Positions 1-8,205 of a stretch of DNA of 59,867 nucleotides are shown here, piece by piece (position 1 is the stretch's first letter; every line of letters starts with the position of its first letter). The notes below the pieces were generated by a model that saw only the letters and a list, made by a program, of their open reading frames with translations, was not told the origin of the DNA and searched no databases. This stretch comes from Chlamydiota bacterium (GTDB lineage Bacteria; Chlamydiota; Chlamydiia; Chlamydiales; JAAKFR01), in assembly GCA_021772455.1 (NCBI GenBank), contig JAJFLY010000031.1, positions 1-59,867 on the forward strand. Direction: 5' to 3'. A program made the position numbers and the translations under genes.

Positions 1-168
1 ACAGAAATATCTCGTTTTCACATAGTTGCTGTGAAAAAATTTTGCTGCCACAACAGCAAAAGTCATCACTTCCGCATTTTCCATTTTCGCTTGAGTGTCG
101 TCTTGTACGCCAAGGATTTTCAGCAGTTCTGAACTAACCACGTAAACTACAGTTGCATAAAGCTCCAT
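1..168 (-). CDS. transposase, N-terminal 56 residues (partial)
   Basis: Reading begins at ATG 168, behind a good ribosome site (GGAGG at 174-178, minus strand), and stays open to base 1, giving 56 residues that start MELYATVVYV. The same N-terminus is seen in the damaged copy at 59512. That copy has a 7-bp deletion about 30 codons in, where this copy reads intact, so this one may be functional if the missing part is whole. The catalytic DDE residues would lie beyond the window. The role is DNA transposition; the specific family is an inference. Confidence 0.75.
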   Translation of the reverse strand, partial: MELYATVVYVVSSELLKILGVQDDTQAKMENAEVMTFAVVAAKFFHSNYVKTRYFC

Positions 169-209
169 ACTATCCTCCATTTGGATTTGGTAGGGCAGTA
201 TAAAACTTT

Positions 210-327
210 TTGTTGTTATAGTGCTTAGATGCCTCCATCTGCTAAGTCTCGACACTCGACAAGGGAGGAACCCTTGCCTTCGCATCGAGTCTACGCATCT
301 GAATGCATCTAAGCACTATAACAACAA
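210..327. repeat. 23-bp perfect inverted repeat (fold-back) inside IS copy 1
   Basis: Bases 210-232 and 305-327 are perfect 23-bp inverted copies around a 72-bp centre. The outer 16 bp of each arm is the IS end sequence (TTGTTGTTATAGTGCT) and the inner 7 bp (TAGATGC) is extra. A smaller hairpin (CAAGGG/CCCTTG) lies in the centre. IS copies at 1472 and 59451 go straight from the 16-bp motif to CTACCAAATC, so this block is an insertion or fold-back rearrangement particular to copy 1. Confidence 0.8.
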
Positions 328-380
328 GTTTAGGTAGCAATCAGGGTTAAAGGGTCGCCGCGCACTTAAATAGATATATT

Positions 381-425
381 GGGATTGTTTAAGAATAGCT
401 CTATTCTCCCCTTTTGGCTGCTTTT
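381..425 (+). repeat. dispersed 45-bp repeat, copy A
   Basis: These 45 bases match 52498-52542 at 44 of 45 positions. The unit holds a small palindrome (GAATAG-CT-CTATTC, 393-406) followed by CCCCTTTTGGCTGCTTTT. The last part recurs in inverted orientation at 21647-21666 and 52638-52655. The function is unknown; a small non-autonomous element or a spread terminator-like unit are both possible. Confidence 0.75.
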
Positions 426-584
426 TGGCAAATTTGAACGATCGCTCGCGATCGTCCAACTGAGTTCATTTCTTCCTCCTGTTTTGTAGTAAACTCAAGA
501 GAAATGGTGGGCTCGGACTTTTTTTTTCATGATTTTCCTTAAAACCTATCCAAACCAATTTTTCAGAAATAATGTTGCACTACC

Positions 585-722
585 CTAATTCTCAAGGGAC
601 TGAGCGATTATTACCTGTTGTTGGGGAGGAGTTTGCGGGGTTTGCTGATTTTGAAATGCCGAAAGGCCTCCAAGCACGACAACTACCGAAATTCCAATAG
701 CTAAAAGAATTTTTGATTTCAT
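585..722 (-). CDS. candidate 45-residue exported or membrane-anchored peptide
   Basis: ATG at 722 is preceded on the minus strand by GGGGAAAATAGT, a fair ribosome site. The 45-residue product starts MKSKILLAIG, has one hydrophobic segment at residues 4-24 like a signal peptide or anchor, then a Gln/Pro-rich tail (QQTPQTPPQQQ) and ends SLEN. There is no Cys at the cleavage region, so it is not a lipoprotein. It lies in a region damaged by insertion sequences and could be chance or a remnant. I know no family for it. Confidence 0.4.
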   Translation of the reverse strand: MKSKILLAIGISVVVVLGGLSAFQNQQTPQTPPQQQVIIAQSLEN

Positions 723-765
723 ACTATTTTCCCCATTTACATTACCTTTAAATAAATATTATCTA

Positions 766-799
766 TCAACGAGTGATTTAAATCAATAAAACTCGTTGA
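766..799. promoter_or_regulatory. 9-bp perfect hairpin between two divergent genes
   Basis: TCAACGAGT (766-774) pairs perfectly with ACTCGTTGA (791-799) around a 16-base AT-rich loop that itself contains GATTTAAATC. It lies upstream of both the minus-strand small peptide (start 722) and the plus-strand porin remnant (start 893), so it is better placed for an operator or leader structure than for a terminator. No run of T follows. Confidence 0.35.
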
Positions 800-892
800 A
801 AATCAACGTCTTGTACTAATGATATTTTGAATATAGAGAGAGAGGGGGCTTTTTCAATATAGAATTTTGAGATTCGATCTCCAGAGGCTGCT

Positions 893-1405
893 TTGAAAAC
901 TCTTTCTCTTATCTCCATATTCCTTATCGCGTTTTTTTTTGTGTTTCCAAAGGCTCGTGCACACAACGTGGGATTTCAAGAGTGTTGCTCCCTTTCCAAT
1001 GCAAAAGAATTTAATGTTTTTGCCAACTTGCTTATTTGGACTGCAAGAGAAGCTGGGGCCGATAATTGGGCTGAAGTGATCGACACAGACGGTTTTTTTC
1101 TTACTCCTAATCGAGCAAATCGGCTTAAAGAAGTGTCTTTTCCTTGGGATATTGGGTTCAGAATTGGAGCTTCTTCTGCATCAAAACAAAAGCGGTGGGA
1201 CACAAGGGCCTACTACACGCGATTTTACACTCTGGGAAAAGATGATCTCTTCGGTGGGCCGGGAACTATTCACTCCACATTTTTGGGCAATTTTTATGTC
1301 AACAATCCCGATGGATTGGGTATTTCAGGTCCCGCCTATGAGAGTGCGAGCATTAATTGGACCATTGATTTCAATGCCTCTTTTTTCGACCAGCGATCGG
1401 GTTAA
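893..1405 (+). pseudogene. truncated Legionella-type major outer membrane porin
   Basis: This 170-residue frame starts at TTG 893 with a clear signal peptide (residues 1-23, cleaved near ARA/HN). The mature part resembles the Legionella OMP/MOMP-like family found in Waddlia- and Simkania-type chlamydiae: an early FLANLLIW-like stretch (here FANLLIWTAREAG), then W-D-x-G-F-R, an aromatic YYTRFYT strand and INWTIDFN. Family members are usually well over 300 residues; this one stops where the next strands should begin. The stop is 2 bp before an 11-G run and about 65 bp before an IS fragment. I read it as a broken porin gene. A short expressed product cannot be excluded. Confidence 0.65.
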
Positions 1406-1406
1406 A

Positions 1407-1417
1407 GGGGGGGGGGG
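1407..1417 (+). repeat. poly-G tract (11 G)
   Basis: An uninterrupted run of eleven G lies at 1407-1417, two bases after the stop codon of the truncated porin. Poly-G runs are slippage sites and control phase variation in some chlamydial pmp genes. Here the stop precedes the run, so slippage would not restore the upstream frame. Confidence 0.9.
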
Positions 1418-1471
1418 ATTGAGCAAAAAATTCGTTCTAAATGGGAACTCCCCATAATCATAGCCTCTGAG

Positions 1472-1560
1472 ACCCTGATTGCTACCTAAACTTGTTGTTA
1501 TAGTGCTCTACCAAATCAAAATGGAGGATAGTATGGAGCTTTATATAACTGTAGTTTACG
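1472..1560 (+). mobile_element. IS element stub (copy 2)
   Basis: The sequence repeats the IS terminus (ACCCTGATTGCTACC at 1472), the spacer, the GGAGG ribosome site and the first codons of the transposase (ATG 1533, MELYITVVYG), and then departs from the other copies after 1560. A stop follows two codons later. It is about 89 bp of an IS, in the opposite orientation to copy 1; the two termini face each other across 348-1471. Confidence 0.85.
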
Positions 1561-1735
1561 GGTGGTAAAACGGAGTCGACCTCCTGATCATAAATTGCAA
1601 GATGATGTGCTAGCCGCATAAATCAGTGAACTTAAGAAAGAGCCTTCATGATTCGTCCGCATTTTATTTCTAAAGTTTTTACGCTTTTTAAACATTGACA
1701 GCGGAGAGCGGTTTTGAGATGATTTACCCCCAAAT
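1561..1735. promoter_or_regulatory. leader of mtaB with a candidate promoter
   Basis: No gene is seen here. A consensus -35 (TTGACA, 1695-1700) is followed after 17 bases by GATGAT (1718-1723; 4 of 6 to TATAAT), ending 12 bp before the mtaB start. If used, the mRNA leader would be very short. No strong ribosome site precedes ATG 1736 (CCCCCAAAT). Confidence 0.35.
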
Positions 1736-2959
1736 ATGAGTAAAAAACGTTTTCGCTTGGCAACCCTAGGGTGCCGGACCAATCAATACGAGACGCAAGC
1801 CTACCGTGATCAGCTTGTCCAGCTCGGCTACACTGAGGCTAAAGAGGGAGAGGAGGCCGATCTGTGCATCGTCAATACGTGTACGGTTACCGAGTCAGCC
1901 GACCGCTCGAGTCGCCATCAGATTCGCCAGTTGATCCGCCAAAATCAAGGGGCCAAAGTTGTGGTAACGGGCTGTATGGCTGAAAGACGTCCCGATTTGA
2001 TTCAGCAAATCGGCGGTGTTTCGACCGTTGTTCCCAACAAAGAGAAGGAAGGTTTGATTGCTGACCTTTTTCCTGACGAGGATGTTCCTGAGTTTTCGAT
2101 CAAAAATTTCGAGGCGCACACGCGTGCATTCGTTAAAGTTCAGGATGGGTGCAACTCGTATTGCACCTATTGCATCATTCCGTATGTCCGTGGCCGTTCG
2201 CGCTCCCGTCCGATTGAGGATGTGGTGTGTGAAGTTGAGGAGTTGGTGGCAAATGACTACAAAGATATCGTCATTACGGGCATTAATGTTGGAGATTTTG
2301 AAGGGGGACTTGCAAATCTGATGCGCGCTGTCGACCGAGTTGAGGGGGTGAAGCGGTTGCGCCTCTCGTCGATCGACCCCGATGAGGTCGATAACGATTT
2401 GATGGATGCGGTGTTAAATGGCAAAAATACGTGTCATAGCTTCCATATTGTCCTCCAGTCGGGCTCAAATGTTGTATTGAAGCGAATGAATCGCAAATAC
2501 ACACGCCAAATGTTCTTTGAGACGATTGAGAAATTGAAAAAAGCGTCCCCCGATTTCACTTTCACGACCGATGTGATTGTGGGCTTTCCTGGTGAGACGG
2601 AGGCCGACTTTGAAGAGACGCTGGCTGTAATGCGTGAGGTACAATTTGCAAAGGTTCACATGTTTCCCTTTAGCAGACGGGAGAAGACAAGAGCTGCCCT
2701 CTATCCAAATCAAGTTCCACAAGCTGTGATGGATGATAGAAAAGCGCGTCTCTTAAAACTTGCAGAAGAGCAGGCGTTTTATTTGCGTGAAAAATATGTG
2801 GGAAGAACCATGTCTGTCCTGATGGAAAACAATCGCAGTGGTCATACCGAGAACTTTTTAAATGTCCTTTTGCCAGATAGCAAGGTGGAGGCGAATACGT
2901 TGCTCGATGTGCGTCTGGTAAAAAATACACCTGAGGGTTTAATTGGCGTTCTCGATTAA
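1736..2959 (+). CDS. mtaB: tRNA t6A37 methylthiotransferase MtaB
   Basis: This radical-SAM enzyme adds the 2-methylthio group to t6A37 of ANN-decoding tRNAs. In the 407-residue protein the N-terminal UPF0004 domain carries its three cluster cysteines (C13 in LGCRTNQYET, C49 in VNTCTVT, C80 in GCMAER). The radical-SAM cluster is C139-x3-C143-x2-C146 in DGCNSYCTYC. The C-terminal part (from about residue 345) fits a TRAM domain. The early LGCRTNQYE motif marks the MtaB group rather than MiaB or RimO. Length is normal, and the 3' end overlaps the next gene by 17 bp. Confidence 0.92.
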   Translation: MSKKRFRLATLGCRTNQYETQAYRDQLVQLGYTEAKEGEEADLCIVNTCTVTESADRSSRHQIRQLIRQNQGAKVVVTGCMAERRPDLIQQIGGVSTVVPNKEKEGLIADLFPDEDVPEFSIKNFEAHTRAFVKVQDGCNSYCTYCIIPYVRGRSRSRPIEDVVCEVEELVANDYKDIVITGINVGDFEGGLANLMRAVDRVEGVKRLRLSSIDPDEVDNDLMDAVLNGKNTCHSFHIVLQSGSNVVLKRMNRKYTRQMFFETIEKLKKASPDFTFTTDVIVGFPGETEADFEETLAVMREVQFAKVHMFPFSRREKTRAALYPNQVPQAVMDDRKARLLKLAEEQAFYLREKYVGRTMSVLMENNRSGHTENFLNVLLPDSKVEANTLLDVRLVKNTPEGLIGVLD

Positions 2960-3926
2960 GATTGCAGCGCGTCTGCGCCCCTTTTCTCATCTCCCTAAAA
3001 CACGTTGTTTGATTCCTGGAACAGACACGCTTGTTGAGGCGTATCCAGCGCGTGTTGTGTTAAAGGATTTTGGTGGAAAAGTGCTTAAGGATATTACGCT
3101 TGATGTCGAAGGTCCGCTAAAAGACTTTACGGTTTTGCAAGATCTCGAGAGGGGATGTGTCACGATTTTTAGCGAGAGTTACCGCTTTCATATTCTTCCT
3201 AACGGTGAGATTACCTATGCGAAAAATCCTGGCCTTTCTCCTTTAGAAATGCAAGAGCGTCTTTCTTTGGGGAGTCACAAAAAACAAGACTGGACAGGGA
3301 TACGCAGACGTTTGGATTTTTGTGAGATTTTCCCCCTTTGGTTCCGCTTGGGAACACTTCTGGACCTTCCTGAAAGAAAGGAGGCTGATGAGGGGATCTT
3401 TACTCTGATAAATGGGTGCAAGGAGGCGATTGATGCCCATCGACCAGAAGCGGTAATTCCCGCTTTTGCCAAACTCTTTTTGGCTGGTTTTGAGGGGATG
3501 TTTGTTCCTCGATTGGTTGATGAAGATTTTCAAGGAATTTTGCCCCCAGACACTCCCCTTGCAAGCAGCTCACCACTGTATTTATTGGCCGAAGGGGCCA
3601 AACTTATCCGCTCTCTTTTTCTCGTCGACTCGGATAGGGGGGCTGCTATTCTACCTAATCTGCCGCCCGAGCTTTTTGCGGGTCGTATGTGCAATCTCAT
3701 GTGCTCCTCGTATGGAGAGCTCGATCTTGAGTGGTCGAAAAAAATGATTCGCAGACTTGTGTTTAGAGCAAAAAAAGATGGAGAGATCCTTTTCCACTTT
3801 CATTCTTCTATAAAGTGCTATCGAGTGCGCTTAAATCTGCGAGACAAGGGGAGCATCCTAACTGCAGGAGAGCTCTTGGAGATGAAATCTGGAAAGACTT
3901 ATCTGCTTGATCAGTTTGAAAAATAA
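2943..3926 (+). CDS. conserved protein of unknown function (327 aa)
   Basis: I do not recognise this family. The frame starts at TTG 2943, inside the mtaB 3' end, with GAGG six bases upstream, so it is probably translated from the mtaB mRNA. The 327-residue product has no signal peptide or membrane segment. The first 80 residues look beta-rich (VEAYPARVVLKDFGGKVLKD); the rest is mixed alpha/beta with many aromatic residues. No catalytic motif stands out. Base composition matches the core genes, which favours a conserved lineage gene over a recent arrival. Confidence 0.75.
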   Translation: MAFSIKIAARLRPFSHLPKTRCLIPGTDTLVEAYPARVVLKDFGGKVLKDITLDVEGPLKDFTVLQDLERGCVTIFSESYRFHILPNGEITYAKNPGLSPLEMQERLSLGSHKKQDWTGIRRRLDFCEIFPLWFRLGTLLDLPERKEADEGIFTLINGCKEAIDAHRPEAVIPAFAKLFLAGFEGMFVPRLVDEDFQGILPPDTPLASSSPLYLLAEGAKLIRSLFLVDSDRGAAILPNLPPELFAGRMCNLMCSSYGELDLEWSKKMIRRLVFRAKKDGEILFHFHSSIKCYRVRLNLRDKGSILTAGELLEMKSGKTYLLDQFEK

Positions 3927-3955
3927 GGGGATCTCCACTTATACTCCCTCTTATT

Positions 3956-4360
3956 ATGGTGTGTTGTCGAGATCCTATAGAGGGCCTTTTTGGGCCTGAA
4001 TTTATCCTCCAGCGGAATATGCCTTATCGGAGCCATCCAGTCGCATCACGGGTTGCGATGGGAACCGTTGCAACTATTTCTGGGATTATCATGCCCTTTT
4101 TGTCTCCTCTACTTGCCGCACTGGGATTCATCCTAATGCCCATTCTTGCGGGTGTTGTAGCCTGCATGGGGGATTCTAAGGGGGCTAAGGGATATCTTCA
4201 GGCTTGGGGGGTCTCTGTGTTTACACTAGCCGCTTCTGTGGCATTTATGTCGCTTACAACCTTTTATCTCCCCCTAATCTGGTCTTCTGTACTGGCGATC
4301 TCTCTTATTGGGCTGAGCGTCATCCTACACGTCCGAAAAGCCATGAAAGACCCAATATAA
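3956..4360 (+). CDS. small multi-pass membrane protein (134 aa)
   Basis: This is an unrecognised hydrophobic protein with hydrophobic segments at about residues 33-70 (a pair), 80-100 and 103-124, and a basic C-terminus (HVRKAMKDPI). It begins 30 bp after the previous gene. ATG 3956 lacks a clear ribosome site; ATG 4019 (MPYRSHP) is an alternative that keeps all the hydrophobic segments. The paired hydrophobic hairpin is compatible with an Inc-like protein but is not proof. Confidence 0.6.
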   Translation: MVCCRDPIEGLFGPEFILQRNMPYRSHPVASRVAMGTVATISGIIMPFLSPLLAALGFILMPILAGVVACMGDSKGAKGYLQAWGVSVFTLAASVAFMSLTTFYLPLIWSSVLAISLIGLSVILHVRKAMKDPI

Positions 4361-4376
4361 AGATATCTTTAATTTA

Positions 4377-4406
4377 TTGAATTATAATAATAATTTATGT
4401 TATTAT
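4377..4406 (+). promoter_or_regulatory. candidate promoter for the gene at 4433
   Basis: TTGAAT (4377-4382) and TATTAT (4401-4406) are separated by 18 bp in a very AT-rich 72-bp gap, a good match to a major-sigma-type promoter. The leader to ATG 4433 would be about 20 bases. Confidence 0.45.
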
Positions 4407-4432
4407 GGATCAAGTAATTAAAAGGTTTTGTT

Positions 4433-4948
4433 ATGGCTGGTGCGGTTGCAGGTGCCTTTAATCTGGTGGCTCCTATTTTAGATTTTCCCGATAAGTACGA
4501 AAATCCGATCGTGAAAAAGGCTCTCTACATCATATTCGACATAGGCCTTATTGTAGCTGTATGTCTTATGGGAACTGCAATGATCAATTTGGGCCAACCC
4601 GGTGTGATGGACTTGATGTCTATCCCAATGATGGCAGCTGGAGTTGGCTTCGGAGTAGCCTTTCTCATGCAAGATATACTTCCCAAAAAGGCCCATCGTA
4701 CAGCTGAGCAGATGATGAAAGTTGCCCTTCCTGTCCTGATTGTTTTGAGTGCGACCGCTTTGATTCTTGCTCCAGGACATTCACCTGCTGGGGGAGTTCC
4801 AATACTGGGTTACAAGTATAGTCTTACTCAATCGATGATGAGTCGTTGGTTTTTAATTGGTTTGCCGCTCTATGGAGCCGCTTTCTTTGCCGCGGCAAAA
4901 ATACCCGAGGCATTTGAAAAACAGATTCCCACTTTCAACAACGTGTAA
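4433..4948 (+). CDS. multi-pass membrane protein of unknown function (171 aa)
   Basis: The product has four hydrophobic segments (about residues 29-55, 60-83, 97-117 and 140-158) separated by short charged loops, no signal peptide and no motif I recognise. It has its own AT-rich promoter region. It ends immediately before the stop codon of the convergent gatB with no spacer, so the two transcripts must run into each other or end inside coding sequence. It could be an inclusion or envelope membrane protein. Confidence 0.65.
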   Translation: MAGAVAGAFNLVAPILDFPDKYENPIVKKALYIIFDIGLIVAVCLMGTAMINLGQPGVMDLMSIPMMAAGVGFGVAFLMQDILPKKAHRTAEQMMKVALPVLIVLSATALILAPGHSPAGGVPILGYKYSLTQSMMSRWFLIGLPLYGAAFFAAAKIPEAFEKQIPTFNNV

Positions 4949-6409
4949 TTAATTAGACTTTTCGAGTTTCTCTTTTAAAAGGCTATTAACGATAGGCGGA
5001 GGAGCTTTTCCCATGGTTGCTTTCATGACCTGGCCCACCAAAAAGCCAAAAGCGCGCTCCTTACCACTTAGAAAATCTGCTACAGATTGTGGATTTTCCG
5101 CTAAGATTTGATCGATGATCTTTTCAAGCTCTCCCATATCAGCCATTGGCTTAAAGGCGGGATTCTCTTCAACGATTTGCTCGGGGGTTTTGCCAGGTGT
5201 TTTGACCATCATATCGGCGACCTGCTTGGCAATCTTTCCGGTGATTACCCCTTGATCAATCATATTTACAAGCTTGCCAACAGCAATTGCGGGAATTCCA
5301 CTTTTGGTAAGCGTTTTGCCCGTGTCTTTGAAGCGCCCTGTAAACTCGACGATGATCCAGTTCGAAAGACTCTTGGCGTTTTTACACACATTCAACCCCT
5401 CTTCAAAGAAGTCGGCCAGCGCTTTATCGTTGACGATGATGAGCGCCGATTCGCGTGGAAGGTCGTAATCGTTGATGTAACGCTTCTCGCGCTCGTAGGG
5501 GAGCTCGGGGAGTGTTTCACGGACACTGTCGATGTACTCTTGTTCCAAAATAAGGGGAGGAAGGTCTGGCTCTATGAAATAACGGTAGTCGTCGGCACTC
5601 TCTTTGCGCCGCATTAAAACAGTCTCTTTTTTATCGGGATCCCAGCGGAAGGTCGCTTGTGTAATCTCTTCATTTGGATTTTTGACGTATTCTTTGACTT
5701 GGCGCTTGAACTCCGATTCAATTGCCAATCCCAAAAATGTGAAGGAGTTGAGGTTCTTGATTTCGATTTTGTTTCTCAGCTCTTTTGAACCCTTCGGGCG
5801 AACCGAGATATTGGCGTCAAAGCGGAGCGATCCCTCTTCCATGTTGCAGTCGGAGGCATCGAGATATTGCAAAAGAGCTTTGATGCCGGTTGCATAGGCA
5901 ATAGCCTCTTGAGATGAGGACATGCAGGGTTGAGAGACAATTTCAATCAGAGGGACACCTGCGCGGTTATAATCGATCCCCGCAAACCCGGAAAAATGCT
6001 TGAGCATTCCCGCGTCATCTTCAAGGTGAGCCTGTTCAATCCCAAACGATTTAGGAACGCCGTTCACATCAGCGACAATCTTACCACCTTTGACGACAGG
6101 TCTATCAAATTGGGTGATCTGGAAGTTTCGGGGGCTGTCGGGATAGAAGTACGACTTACGGTCAAAACGGCTATAGTGTGCGATGTCCGCGTTGATCGCA
6201 CATCCAAAGAGGACGGCCTTATGGACAGCTTCCTTATTCAGGACAGGTAGCGTGCCGGGTTGTCCAGTACAAACATCGGTTATATTTGTGTTGGGCTCAT
6301 CTCCAAATCGGTTTGCAGCTGAGCTGAACAGTTTTGATTTTGTGTTGAGCTCGACGTGGATTTCAAGTCCGATGACAAGTTCCCATTCGTTATAGACAGA
6401 AGGATCCAT
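4949..6409 (-). CDS. gatB: Asp/Glu-tRNA(Asn/Gln) amidotransferase subunit B
   Basis: GatB phosphorylates the misacylated Glu-tRNA(Gln) or Asp-tRNA(Asn) so that ammonia from GatA can convert it to the amide. The 486-residue protein has the family N-terminus ([20 protein letters not shown]), the metal-site region, [13 protein letters not shown] in mid-protein, and the C-terminal helical YqeY-like tail that contacts tRNA ([15 protein letters not shown]). Length is normal. It lies 5 bp after gatA in a gatC-gatA-gatB operon, needed because chlamydiae generally lack GlnRS. Confidence 0.96.
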   Translation of the reverse strand: MDPSVYNEWELVIGLEIHVELNTKSKLFSSAANRFGDEPNTNITDVCTGQPGTLPVLNKEAVHKAVLFGCAINADIAHYSRFDRKSYFYPDSPRNFQITQFDRPVVKGGKIVADVNGVPKSFGIEQAHLEDDAGMLKHFSGFAGIDYNRAGVPLIEIVSQPCMSSSQEAIAYATGIKALLQYLDASDCNMEEGSLRFDANISVRPKGSKELRNKIEIKNLNSFTFLGLAIESEFKRQVKEYVKNPNEEITQATFRWDPDKKETVLMRRKESADDYRYFIEPDLPPLILEQEYIDSVRETLPELPYEREKRYINDYDLPRESALIIVNDKALADFFEEGLNVCKNAKSLSNWIIVEFTGRFKDTGKTLTKSGIPAIAVGKLVNMIDQGVITGKIAKQVADMMVKTPGKTPEQIVEENPAFKPMADMGELEKIIDQILAENPQSVADFLSGKERAFGFLVGQVMKATMGKAPPPIVNSLLKEKLEKSN

Positions 6410-6414
6410 TTTGC

Positions 6415-7878
6415 TTATACCTCGCGATCAAATTGGGGCGGAATTTCTTGAGAATAGGGGGTTGCCTTTTCATAGGCGTGAGCCATGCGGCAAACTTGAA
6501 CATCTTGGTGTTTTGCCCCGATAAACTGTAATCCAAACGGTTTTTTCTCTGCATTAAAGCCACAAGGGACCGAAATAGCGGGTAGTTTTGCTAAGTTGAC
6601 CCCGATCGTATAGATGTCTTGGAGATACATCTCGAGGGGATCGTTAATAGCTCCCTTGGGAAACGCTGGGATCGGAGAGACCGGAGTGGCAATCATGTCG
6701 CACTTTTCAAAGGCTTGGTTGAAAGCATCAATGATTTTGATGCGCACTTTTGCGGCCTGTTTATAGTAGGCGTCCTGATAGCCCGATGAGAGGACAAATG
6801 TTCCAAGGAAGATCCGTTTTTTTACTTCTGTTCCAAACCCTTCCATGCGCGAGTAATCGTAGACCTCGTCGAGAGTTTTATTGTGTGCTGAGCGCACTCC
6901 GTAGCGCACGCCATCAAAACGGGCCAAGTTAGTCGAGGCTTCGGCAGTGGCAATAATGTAGTAGGTCGCAAGGGAGTATTTTAAAATATTTAGGTCGATG
7001 TCGACAATTTCGCATCCCAAACTCTTCAGGACATCGACCGATTTCATAAACAGATCTCGGGCCTCAGGTTGCATTCCCTCAAAAAATGCCCACGGGACTC
7101 CGATTTTTTTTCCTTTAATGTCTGCGTCCATGACCGCGAGGTAGTCTTCTGGTCTTCCGTGAAAAGTGGTCGCATCACGCGGATCGCTTTTCCCAATCAC
7201 TTCCATGACCATCCCAATGTCGTCCGAAGTGGTCGCGACAGGACCGATTTGATCGAGAGAAGAGCCGAAGGCGACAAGGCCGTAGCGTGAAACACGTCCG
7301 TAGGAGGGTTTAAAGCCGACAACACCACAAAAAGCGGCTGGCTGGCGCACCGATCCACCGGTATCGCTCCCAAACGTTAGAGGGCAAAGTCTCGCTGCGA
7401 CAGCAGCTGTAGACCCTCCTGACGAGCCACCAGGTACACAATCGAGATTCCAGGGGTTTGATGTCTCTTGGAGAGCCGAATTTTCATTCGAAGATCCCAT
7501 AGCAAATTCATCGAGGTTGAGTTTTCCCAGAATGATTGCATCTTCCTCTTCTACCAGGCGTGTAACGGTTGCATCAAATACAGCGCGGTAATTGGATAGA
7601 AATTTGGAGGCGCAGGTGGTGAGCTCACCGTTCACATGGATATTGTCTTTGATTCCAATTGGGACACCAGCGAGTTTTCCAACAGGCTCACCTTTGGCAA
7701 GTTTTTGGTCGAGAGAGCGGGCTTTTTCAAGGGCGCGCTCATGAAAAACAGATAAAAAGGATCCCACTTGCCCGTCGAATGTATCGATCCGTTTGAGGAA
7801 GTAGCGGGTGATCTCTTCGGCTGAAACGCGCTTATCACAAAACTGTTTGTGAAGTTCTAGGGCTGATAATTTATACAT
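6415..7878 (-). CDS. gatA: Asp/Glu-tRNA(Asn/Gln) amidotransferase subunit A
   Basis: This is the glutaminase subunit of the GatCAB amidotransferase. The Ser-cisSer-Lys triad of amidase-signature enzymes is visible: K77 in PIGIKDN, S152 in GGSSGGS and S176 in DTGGSVRQP. The full 487 residues are present. It starts 2 bp after gatC ends and lies 5 bp before gatB, so the three are almost certainly one transcript with matched expression. Confidence 0.97.
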   Translation of the reverse strand: MYKLSALELHKQFCDKRVSAEEITRYFLKRIDTFDGQVGSFLSVFHERALEKARSLDQKLAKGEPVGKLAGVPIGIKDNIHVNGELTTCASKFLSNYRAVFDATVTRLVEEEDAIILGKLNLDEFAMGSSNENSALQETSNPWNLDCVPGGSSGGSTAAVAARLCPLTFGSDTGGSVRQPAAFCGVVGFKPSYGRVSRYGLVAFGSSLDQIGPVATTSDDIGMVMEVIGKSDPRDATTFHGRPEDYLAVMDADIKGKKIGVPWAFFEGMQPEARDLFMKSVDVLKSLGCEIVDIDLNILKYSLATYYIIATAEASTNLARFDGVRYGVRSAHNKTLDEVYDYSRMEGFGTEVKKRIFLGTFVLSSGYQDAYYKQAAKVRIKIIDAFNQAFEKCDMIATPVSPIPAFPKGAINDPLEMYLQDIYTIGVNLAKLPAISVPCGFNAEKKPFGLQFIGAKHQDVQVCRMAHAYEKATPYSQEIPPQFDREV

Positions 7879-7880
7879 AT

Positions 7881-8174
7881 TTAAGATTTTATTATGGGTG
7901 GAACGCGGATCATGCCACCAACCTTATCTGGGGCATTTTTTAAAAATGTCTCGCGTGGGAGCTCATCACCGACTACATCAGCGCGTAGCGAATCGACTCC
8001 TTGCTCATCGACATGGCCGTAGGGTGAAAGATCGCTGACATCGACCTCCTCAAGTTGCTTCATATAGTCTAAAAAGCGGGAGAGGTCGTGCTCAATCTCT
8101 TCGAGCTCTTTATCAGAGAGCTTAATCCGGCAGAGTTTGCTCAAATTCTCAATATCTAATTCTGGCATAGGCAA
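7881..8174 (-). CDS. gatC: Asp/Glu-tRNA(Asn/Gln) amidotransferase subunit C
   Basis: This small subunit wraps around GatA and holds it to GatB. About 97 residues, with family features LSKLCRIKLSDKELE, a second helix and a C-terminal LRADVV...ETFLKNAP stretch. Two starts are possible: TTG 8174, which has GGAG eight bases upstream, or ATG 8168. The ribosome site favours TTG. It is divergent from the photolyase gene with only about 30 bp between them, so both promoters must overlap or extend into coding sequence. Confidence 0.93.
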   Translation of the reverse strand: MPMPELDIENLSKLCRIKLSDKELEEIEHDLSRFLDYMKQLEEVDVSDLSPYGHVDEQGVDSLRADVVGDELPRETFLKNAPDKVGGMIRVPPIIKS

Positions 8175-8205
8175 AAATCATGCTCCGGAATAGGATAAAG
8201 TGCAA

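Larger units (their letters stand above)
1..347 (-). mobile_element. IS element, transposase-start end, cut by window edge (copy 1)
   Basis: This is the transposase-start end of an insertion sequence that runs off the left edge of the window. The terminus lies near 338-347, where the minus strand reads ACCCTGATTGCTACC; the same end recurs on the plus strand at 1472 and 59451. The transposase start follows at 168. Between terminus and transposase this copy carries about 140 bp of extra DNA, including a fold-back, that the other two copies lack. The transposase resembles IS982/IS4-type DDE enzymes; I assign the family by motif only. Confidence 0.8.
348..892. other. 545-bp stretch upstream of the porin remnant
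   Basis: This stretch lies between IS copy 1 and the porin remnant. It holds a dispersed-repeat copy (381-425), a palindrome with 8-bp arms around TC (438-455), a candidate short reading frame on the minus strand (585-722) and a hairpin (766-799). I see no gene of ordinary size and no tRNA. The rest is AT-rich and reads as decayed or regulatory DNA. Confidence 0.6.

Noticed and set aside
438-455. Palindrome with 8-bp arms taken as a terminator.
   Set aside because: No T-run follows on either strand and no gene ends nearby; it is noted only as part of the intergenic stretch.
1407-1417. Poly-G phase-variation switch of the porin gene.
   Set aside because: The stop codon precedes the G-run, so changing its length cannot restore the porin frame.
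1-1560. A composite transposon made of two IS copies around the porin remnant.
   Set aside because: Only the transposase-start ends of the two copies are present, facing each other, and copy 2 is an 89-bp stub. No outer ends or target repeats are seen, so mobility as a unit is not supported.
5108-5617. 169-codon frame on the plus strand opposite gatB.
   Set aside because: It is the antisense shadow of a well-conserved gene, with no ribosome site and no protein-like motifs.
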